In this document: one piece after another, positions 56,987 to 64,000 of the stretch
Layout: every line of letters starts with the position of its first letter
Position numbering within the stretch: the stretch's first letter is position 1
Origin: Parelaphostrongylus tenuis
Taxonomy: Eukaryota > Nematoda > Chromadorea > Rhabditida > Metastrongylidae
DNA length: 64,000 nt
Direction: 5' to 3'
Assembly (NCBI GenBank): GCA_019055375.1
Contig: JAHQIW010004567.1
Span: 310,001-374,000, forward strand
Translations under genes and position numbers: made by a program
Notes under the pieces: generated by a model
What the model saw: the letters and a program-made list of their open reading frames with translations, nothing else
Databases searched by the model: none
What the model was told of the DNA's origin: nothing

Positions 56987-57521
56987 ATTGTTGTTACTTG
57001 GAAATGTTTCACTTGAAATTCAGCTTCTAGTTTGTACATCTTTCCACGTAAGGCCCGATTCGCTTTCCTTAGCGTCTGAGCTGACGTTTCGTCATATTCA
57101 ACCACGTGTCTTGCCTTATTGTTACCGCGACCATATTCTGTAGAAGATTCATATGATTCACTGTGATCATACAAATAATTTGCTTTCACTTTGATGATGT
57201 GTTGCCTTGAATAAATTACATTATCAAACCATTCTGGAGAAAGTTTCCACTTACGTTTCTAATGGGTTATTTATCGTTGTTTTAGTGTCAGTCATAGAAC
57301 TGCTCTTATTTAATTTATATCTAAAGTTCAGAGGATCTTGTAGTTCTTCATAGTATCAAGGAGTTCTTTGGCCAAATACACATAAAATCGTCTTTAGGGT
57401 ATCAGAAAAAGCATGACATGAGCAATTTACAAAGTATTAATACCACCAATCTCTTCCAAATGATCTTCACAGCTTTTTTGATATATGTATGTTGAAAATA
57501 AGATTTTAAGCTCAAATTTCA

Positions 57522-57719
57522 GACTATGATGTACGGGATAGTAAGCCTGCAAACTATCACTTCCTCCGTTCTACTCGGAAAGAAGAGGTGCAAGAAGCCA
57601 TACTCTATACGAAAAATGCTTTTCGAAGCTTTTGCGACTTATATAAACCCACTTTAAGAGAAATGGTTAACGTCTTGGCAAATTCGGCTTCCACAGACCG
57701 CAAACGTATTACGCCATGA
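57522..57719 (+). CDS. Candidate terminal exon, unrecognised
   Basis: After an AATTTCAG acceptor, a 65-codon frame (including DSKPANYHFLRSTRKEEVQE and RSFCDLYKPTLREMVNVL) runs to a TGA at 57717. A second frame on the same strand is also open for about 44 codons. An upstream stretch near 57404-57485 is open too, but the implied 36-nt intron is very short. It may be the end of a small gene downstream of ceramide kinase; no family recognised. Confidence 0.3.
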   Translation, partial: DYDVRDSKPANYHFLRSTRKEEVQEAILYTKNAFRSFCDLYKPTLREMVNVLANSASTDRKRITP

Positions 57720-58850
57720 TATATTTGATTCTTCAGTTTAATTTTCCTTCATCTACTTATGAAATATCAATCCAGCTGTACACCCATTAGAGAAAACGCA
57801 CAAATGATGCGGTATCTTATCTCAAATTCATTTTATAATTTGAGTGAAATTCTTTATTAGCACTAGTGTGCAACAACACACCGGATATCTTTCTCATTCT
57901 CATATGTGCAGTCAAACAGCATTTTCTTTGATAAGTAGGCATTTTGGTTAATTTTTGCATATGATGTGGTGTAGTATGTTTACGTTTGATTGAAGATGAG
58001 ATCGGTGAAACTCCAGCTATCGCTTCTCAAGAAGATATACAATCCTCACGCATGCTTCAAAAAGATATTACATAAGAAAGATTTTGACTGTTCACGACAC
58101 GGTTTAATGAGAGTTGGACTTTTGGTTTACTAATACTCTAAATACGTTCTCATCGGTTTATATTGAGTTTGACTTTTGGTTTGATAATACTCTAGATCCG
58201 TTCTCATCAATTTATATTGAGTCAAGTCCCTTCGAAAATTTGACTCATTTCAACTTTAAGCGTTTCATCATTCCGACCTAAGCAAAAGTGATACTAATTG
58301 GTACTAAACTACCCAGATGAATAAGGTCGATATCGTTCTTGACTTCATAGATGTAAATGACTCCGAACAACAAGCTAGGACTCTGTATCACATATGGGTT
58401 CAACACTACCCCTACAGATAGGAGCACATCTATCCACGTAAGTTGATATCAGCTCAATCTTTTCGTGGTCGTTTGATTCTGCCAAGCAGTCTTTTCTGCT
58501 CGGTTTCAAAAGTGTTCACTGAGTAGACTGCGTCTTAATTCTACTTCGAAGCTCTCGCGAAGAGAGAGCTCGAACACGTAAATAATGGAATGGAACTTTT
58601 TGCTTCCTGATTACTAAGAAAGGTTCAAAATTGCATGTCCACTTCAAATGGATGTCAACCAGACTCAATGCTAGCCCATCTGATTTTTCCTTTTGATTCA
58701 AAATTGATCAATTTGAATTACAAAACGAAAAAAGTTTCCCGCTTTCCAATGTGTCAAACGATCAACCAAATTCATTCGTCTGCCGGTACTAATAAGAGAG
58801 AACATCAATACAGATAACTGTCACATCACTTTGGTCAAAATACAAAAACT
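57720..58850. other. Unassigned DNA with a two-copy tandem repeat
   Basis: No gene seen. 58115-58168 and 58169-58222 are tandem near-copies (54 bp) sharing GACTTTTGGTTT, ATAATACTCTA and TTTATATTGAGT. Confidence 0.6.
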
Positions 58851-58852
58851 CT

Positions 58853-58923
58853 TCCGTTGCCGGGAATCGAACCCGGGCCTTACGGGTGAGAGCCGTAAAT
58901 CCTAACCACTAGACCACAACGGA
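58853..58923 (-). tRNA. tRNA-Glu (CTC)
   Basis: The minus strand folds as a full cloverleaf: acceptor TCCGTTG with CAACGGA, D arm GTCTAGTGGTTAGGAT, anticodon stem TACGG/CCGTA around the loop CTCTCAC (anticodon CTC, Glu), and T arm CCGGGTTCGATTCCCGG. Intact A and B boxes, 71 nt, no intron. Unlike the SINE heads in this window it has every arm intact and no SINE body, so it is taken as a functional gene. Confidence 0.95.
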
Positions 58924-58929
58924 CTGACG

Positions 58930-59985
58930 TGGATGTCCGTACCACCAGTGAAGAAGCCGTGAAGAAAAAAAAAGCAGTTCCGTTTTTGAACCTTATTAAC
59001 CCTTGAACCCGTCGTAGCTCAAATCTGCAAGGGCCACTAGAATTTGAGAACTGTTCCTGCTTTTCTCTCTCAAGATTACTTGTCGCCAATTCTCTGTACG
59101 CTTCTATTCTGACAATTAGCTTTCGAGCTTTCAGTATCGTGAACATTTTGCACTGACAGGCATGAACGCGACAAACTCACGCGGATCATGTTTTTCGCCC
59201 TATCGCTGCAGGTGATCGTTAAACTGTACAATTACCTTCAAGCTAGTAAGCAGCTCGATCCTCCTCTTTTATACCACATTCCTCACTAATATAAGTCGAT
59301 GCTGCTGGTCTTCATCAATTGCTGGAAGACTAGTAACGAACAAAACATTAAGCCTCTCCTCGTCCTCATGATCGTGATCCTCATGCGATTAAAATGTGAA
59401 TATTGTCCGCCAGGATGTCAATCAAACCTTTTCAAGCTCTGGCGAGTACAACACATCGGCTTATTGTCAGCTTTCATAAATACATGGTGTACTAACCACC
59501 CCTTAACTCTCCGTCAGTGATACAATTTAAAAAAAATGTTTCTCGGAGGAATCTGTAAGCAGCGCATGCCTGTGATGAGCATGCTTTCATAAATCTGAAT
59601 ATTGCAGAATAAATTGTATCACAAGTACTATCGCCAATGAAAGAGGGAAAAATGTTGGGGATAGAATTCTGACCACTTAGCATGAGTTCACTCCAATCCA
59701 ACCTACTTATTTCTCTTGTGCTGAAAAGTTTGACTTCAGCCAAATTCAACACCCACACAGTTACCAAGAAGCGTACCAACAGCGTTGACTGTTCCAATTG
59801 CACCTTACCAAGAGTATCCCTGTCAAAATATAGCATGTAACACTCGTAACATTGACGATATAAGTCGTTTATACACGAAAAAGTCTTCAGTAACAAGTAG
59901 ATAAATTATACACACCCCCAAAACATTACAAGATATATTGTATTCGTACCAAAACCATCAATAAATTCCACATGGAAAAGAGCAT
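58930..59985. other. Unassigned DNA between the tRNA and ubl-5
   Basis: No coding exon recognised; a 134-codon minus-strand frame at 59492-59896 has no identifiable domain. The 3' UTR of ubl-5 (minus strand) should lie just below 59989. Confidence 0.4.
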
Positions 59986-59988
59986 AAA

Positions 59989-61255
59989 TCATTGGTAATA
60001 AAGCTCGAAATTGAAGCCCTCATGGATCTCGTAATCCTGTAGAGTAATATGATCCTTGTAAATAGTGTACCACTTCTTTAAAACGATCTTTTCGTACCTA
60101 AAAAACACTGTAATCTTTGCATGTTCATATCAAGAAAACCCAAGAATACGACTCTCTATATTCACTATTTCACAATTCTCTAATGTAATATTTAGTGGAA
60201 CAATCATGAGACATGCAAGTAAATTTCAATATACAAAGAATAGATATGGGTAAAGTTGCTGACGTTGATCAGATCCTAAAAGATGCGTCCTGCATCCGTC
60301 TTCATCAAGTATCGTTAAAAGTGATTGAATGGTTCTCTGGCCTTTAGAATGACTCGCGGTAGCCTACCGATGTATCAAGTCAATGCTGTTTTCCTCGCAA
60401 GACAGGTCTAGCAGCAATTCATCGCTCCCGAAGTGGTGGAAGGCCTGGTGATCCTTGAAAGCAGGATTGAACCGAAGACCGATCGATGGGCCACGTGTGT
60501 GTCGCAGAGCCTCTAAGCGCTCAGCCACGATGGCTCTTTATTTCAAATATAAGGTTCGCAAGAAAGCTCAAGACTTTATCGTTCTTTTTTTTGGCGATTT
60601 CTTCATGCATGTAAGTTATTGTTTTTTGGAACCGTTTGGAGTAGCTTCTAGTTATTTATATAACATTTACACGTTTGTTTTAAAATGGAATTGCCCCAAA
60701 CCAAAAACGATTGTTGATGCTCCAAGAGTATCGTTTGGGTTCAAGTGCTATTTCGGCACGCAACGATACTCGTTTATCATCAACAATCGTTTTTGCTCGT
60801 GGTACACTTCAACCTTAAGACAAATGTGTAAGTGCTATAAATCAGAATAACCGAAAGAAGCTGCTTGAAACGATAGAACAAATAAAAACTTAAATGCATG
60901 GGAAATAATCAACAAGAAACGAGAAGGTTCGGGAAATTCCATACCAACTCAATATAAATCTGCTATCCTCTGCTTAACTGAGTAGTAATGTTGGCGGATC
61001 CTTAAAGTACCAATGGATGCCAAAAACATTGTGTTACTCTGTCTAATTTATATTATAACTACTAATTTTCTATGAGCAACCAACAGCGCTGAGAAACATT
61101 ATAATACGAAACAAGCATCTCGAATTCAACCAGGCAACAGACCTTGTTCCTGTCTGAGCAGCGATAAGCTTCTTCAAATCACCAATCGTATCGGTCGGAT
61201 TGCATTTGATTCGAACTTTCTTCCCCAATCGATCGTTCACAGTGATCTCAATCAT
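59989..61255 (-). CDS. ubl-5: Ubiquitin-like protein 5 (Hub1)
   Basis: Complete two-exon gene: 61255-61143 (37 codons plus two bases) and 60097-59989 (TGA), joined by a 1045-nt GT-AG intron. The 73-residue product has the family length. It starts [20 protein letters not shown], continues [16 protein letters not shown], and the second exon gives [20 protein letters not shown] and ends FNFELYYQ, without the diglycine tail of ubiquitin. UBL5/Hub1 acts non-covalently in pre-mRNA splicing and, in C. elegans, the mitochondrial unfolded protein response. A TTACAG six bases before the ATG suggests a trans-splice site. The intron carries a family B SINE and a 92-nt hairpin. Confidence 0.96.
60252..60537 (-). 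repeat. tRNA-derived SINE, family B, in the ubl-5 intron
   Basis: Plus-strand reading: a tail with GATCCTAAAAGATGCG, body CGGTAGCCTACCGATGTATC, and a reversed tRNA-like head CTCTAAGCGCTCAGCCACGA at about 60510-60530. It is in the sense orientation of ubl-5. Confidence 0.78.
60703..60794. repeat. 92-nt hairpin in the ubl-5 intron
   Basis: The arms AAAAACGATTGTTGATG (60703 on) and AGAGTATCGTT pair with AACGATACTCG and CATCAACAATCGTTTTT at 60761-60794. A 5-nt internal mismatch and a 24-nt loop give a pre-miRNA-like shape. No coding potential. Confidence 0.6.
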
Positions 61256-61940
61256 CGAGTACTGTAACATCTAGAGACATAGCTTCTGCCAGTAATCGAG
61301 GATTCCTAATAGATCAAATGCATAAAAGGCCGAAGTTCATTATTTAACAGGAGAGGTGATCTCAAATTCTCATTCTTCTACGAGAACACATGTTACAAAC
61401 AACATCATCCACGATATCATAAACCCATAGTGAGAAAAAGAAGTCAGAATTCTGAATCGTAATCACCCAAAACAGAAAGACCATTCAAAACACACAATAG
61501 TTTTCGTTGGGCAAAAGTATGTTTTTAATCTCATGACATAATTCAAACCCTTTAAAGGTCTGGTATGACACTTCTAGTGCTAGAAGTACATTCGGCTTAC
61601 CTGTCAAGCCTCACCAATACCGCATGCCTTTTGGTTCTATCGAGTCTCTAAGATCACATAACATGACAGTGAAAGGCGATTGCTCGATAGCTGGTAAAAC
61701 ATGTAAGGGCGACTCCTTACTATTCTACTGTTTTTTGAGATATCGTTCAAAATAGGAATTTTAATTTAGTAGCACATTTTTGAAATATTGACTTAGAGTC
61801 TCTAAGGATTCCTTGCATTTTACTACTCAAAACCCGAATAATGTCATAACTATATATCCAAGTAGGTCAAGTGAAACTGTGAAGATCGGACGAAATTAAA
61901 CTTGCGTCTCACCTCTTTCATGCACGTATCACTTGACCAT
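61256..61940. other. ubl-5 upstream region with a MITE copy
   Basis: 61543-61700 contains a single arm of the foldback family described at 62425-62910 (AAAGGTCTGGTATGACA, TCAAGCCTCACCAATACCGC). No gene seen. Confidence 0.5.
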
Positions 61941-61943
61941 TTC

Positions 61944-62134
61944 AGGACCGTGGAGTCACGGCCATTGCATCTCTAACTGGCTACTCTGGACGGTCTCCTT
62001 CACCTCCTCCGCATCTCTAACACCATAAGTGCAGCGTCTAACGATGGCACGCTGAAAATTGGGGATGCAGGTGAGGTGGAGCGGACCGTCCAGAGTTGCC
62101 AATTGGAGATGCAAAGGCCGTGGGTCCACGGTCC
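61944..62134. mobile_element. Short foldback MITE, relative of the 11.65 kb element
   Basis: The arms GGACCGTGGAGTCACGGCC...CTCTGGACGGTC...CATCTC and the reverse complement ending GGTCCACGGTCC pair over about 75 bp around a central region of about 40 nt. It shares the GCATCTC, CACCTCC and GTCCAG...TTGCCA vocabulary with the 11.65-12.06 kb foldback. Confidence 0.7.
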
Positions 62135-62424
62135 AGAAAGCGTTATCATTTCTGGATACATGACTACTCAAACAATCTTCCTCTATCTCAAAGCTTTGCA
62201 CTTTAAAATATACAAAGACCGTTTTTTGAACCACTGACCAGAGACCTGGATAGTAACCGACTATTACTTCAATCCTAGCCGCGACAGTGAAGCATGGTTA
62301 TCCTGCACTGTGGAGGAGAAAACTACTGCTATAAAAGCAGCAAAAGTTGAGAAATAATTCTGAACGGCGACGATTGTGTGGCTGTATAATGGCTCATGCT
62401 ATCACAGTATATAGCCAGATAGAA

Positions 62425-62910
62425 GGTTTTAAGCCTTTCAGAGGTCTGGCGTGGCATCTCTGGTGATTGACGCAGGTTTCGGCTTTCTTGCAAGCCTCAT
62501 CTGTACCACATGCCACTCGGTTGCTCATCCCTACTATTATTAGAAATCGTCGCTGAAAACGTATCACTACTTAACGTCAGGTGAAATGAACACTTGATGT
62601 TGCGTTCTTCCAGAGTGACTATCAATTGCATGGCTTACGGGGCTATCATGGTGCATATGTAGCAACACCTTTCAATCAGCTGCATAACAACCCTGATCTA
62701 TGCAATCGACAACCAATCACTGCGAATGAACGTGACATCAAGTGACAATTTTCACTGGACATAGAGTGATACTTCTGCGGCGACGACTCTTAACAATAGT
62801 AGTGACGAGCAGCCGAATGCCATGTGGTAATGGTAAGACTTGTGAGAAAGCCAAAACGTACGCCTTCCACTAAAGATGTTATACGAGACCTCTAAAAGCC
62901 TTTTACCTTA
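62425..62910. mobile_element. Foldback MITE, about 170-bp arms
   Basis: The left arm 62425-62600 (AAGCCTTTCAGAGGTCTGG, GGCTTTCTTGCAAGCC, ACCACATGCCACTCGGTTGC, ACGTATCACT) is matched by the reverse complement at about 62735-62910, with about 130 bp between. A solo arm-like copy lies at 61543-61700. No transposase. It sits between vha-10 and ubl-5. Confidence 0.72.
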
Positions 62911-63547
62911 AGACACTCAATTGGACTGCACTAAATTTCTGAACGAGGTTTCAAAGACGTTGATTAAGAGCCATCGTAAACATCGTAAACAGCATTATTC
63001 GTACCTATCTACGCCGACTGAGCGCTACAGCAAAGTCTTTCAAGCAATATCATTATGTTCACAACACCTTCCTCCTCCTTCCCCCTCAATTCCTTTTGAT
63101 TAACAATTATGTTTTATCAATAGCCAAAACTGGGAATGGGCCAGTGGATCGACCACATACAATATCGTGACTGTGAACGGCTATATCATGACCCAGGTTG
63201 AATTAACTAACCACCAATAAAGCCAAGGTCTCCATTAGAGGTTGTCTCCCTGTGAGGATTCGATACTCCAAAGGACTCGACCTCAGATGAAAAACATTTC
63301 CACAACATAAAACATTTTCTTCATGGAACTATATCACATCTGAAGTTACAGCACTACAAGAAATTATTAAGTGACACAATACTATTGCTATGTAAGTAGC
63401 ATCGTAATTTGTAATCCATAATCAAAATCATATCACATCATAAACGACACAGGAACTTATGGAATGTTTACGGCGAATAATATTCGTTTGCGGGATAACT
63501 ACTGGATTGAAATAGCTATTATTTTTATAGGATGCACAATCTAATGT

Positions 63548-63855
63548 TTACGAGAATTGTCCGTGGAGTTTCTTCTGAAGAATGAGATTATGGTGTAGCT
63601 CCGGCTTTATATCACAAACTAGCTGCAGTAAACGAATGATGACCTATAATAGAAACGTAGTCGGAACTACTTAAGAAAAATAGATTGTAACTTGCCACAA
63701 TGATAAAGCTAACGACGAACCAGCTGTTTGTTTGCCGCAACACTTCTCTTCATTCCTTCAATCTCATTCTCGGTGTCGCGACGAATTTTAGTTTCAATAT
63801 CCTCCTTTGTGCCTAGGTAAGTCTGTTCGTACTGCTTGAACTCACGCTCGCGCTC
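63548..63855 (-). CDS. vha-10: V-type proton ATPase subunit G, C-terminal part
   Basis: Two exons on the minus strand: 63855-63721 (45 codons) and 63643-63548 (TAA), joined by a 77-nt intron, phase 0. The first has FKQYEQTYLGTKEDIETKIR and RDTENEIEGMKRSVAANKQL, the second VIIRLLQLVCDIKPELHHN ending KKLHGQFS. This is the conserved second half of subunit G, part of the peripheral stalk of the V-ATPase that acidifies organelles. The N-terminal exon (about 50 residues) must lie above 63855, mostly or wholly beyond the window. Reading through the 63720 donor would give a short stop (LVRR), so the splice is required. ubl-5 follows on the same strand. Confidence 0.94.
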
Positions 63856-64000
63856 CTGTAAAATACATCACTTCCCTTATGTTTGATCAACGAATAACTC
63901 AAATGGGGAGTAGGTGAAATATCGGCCCATCAAGACTATTCACTCAGCTACGATAGCTCAAGGGATACAAATCACCACATGACGAGACCACTTATTTTTA

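Noticed and set aside
59492..59896. 134-codon minus-strand frame
   Set aside because: No recognisable domain or splice context; probably chance in the ubl-5 downstream region.

Overview
This is AT-rich, intron-bearing animal DNA, most likely from a clade V (strongylid, hookworm-like) nematode. The evidence is short exons with TTTCAG-type acceptors, an adjacent same-strand vha-10/ubl-5 pair as I recall from C. elegans, and a heavy load of RTE LINE, Penelope-like (PLE) and tRNA-SINE debris. The species call is inference. No bacterial-type genes are present; nearly all long open frames are repeat remnants or chance frames.

Layout. 1-27 kb: no host gene recognised; decayed RTE LINEs (3.6-5.9, 6.7-7.9 kb), PLE copies and fragments, two tRNA-derived SINE families, foldback MITEs, TA microsatellites and a composite 25.5-26.4 kb element. 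27.5-35.4 kb (+): a DIPK1/FAM69-type divergent kinase gene, one of whose introns is swollen by two head-to-head PLEs. 35.4-50 kb: more decayed RTE and PLE plus unassigned DNA. 52.7-57.0 kb (+): ten exons of a ceramide kinase, with two candidate upstream exons at 50.1 and 51.7 kb. 58.85 kb (-): tRNA-Glu(CTC). 60.0-61.3 kb (-): complete two-exon ubl-5. 63.5-63.9 kb (-): last two exons of vha-10 (V-ATPase subunit G), continuing past the right edge.

The most interesting signal is RNA: the window is strewn with hammerhead-ribozyme-like cores on both strands. Family 1 (CTGAAGA, short helix II, GAAAC, GTC, with GGCT/AGCC as helix I) sits in PLE termini and has only a 2-bp palindromic helix III. Family 2 (CTGACGA, 5-bp helix II, GAAA, palindromic CACCGGTG, TA) sits in a composite element with four 106-bp tandem units. 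Several carriers are flanked by exact 11-14 bp direct repeats, so target-site duplications can be read directly. In the DIPK1 gene, removing the insert and one duplicate restores a 56-nt intron with a normal acceptor.
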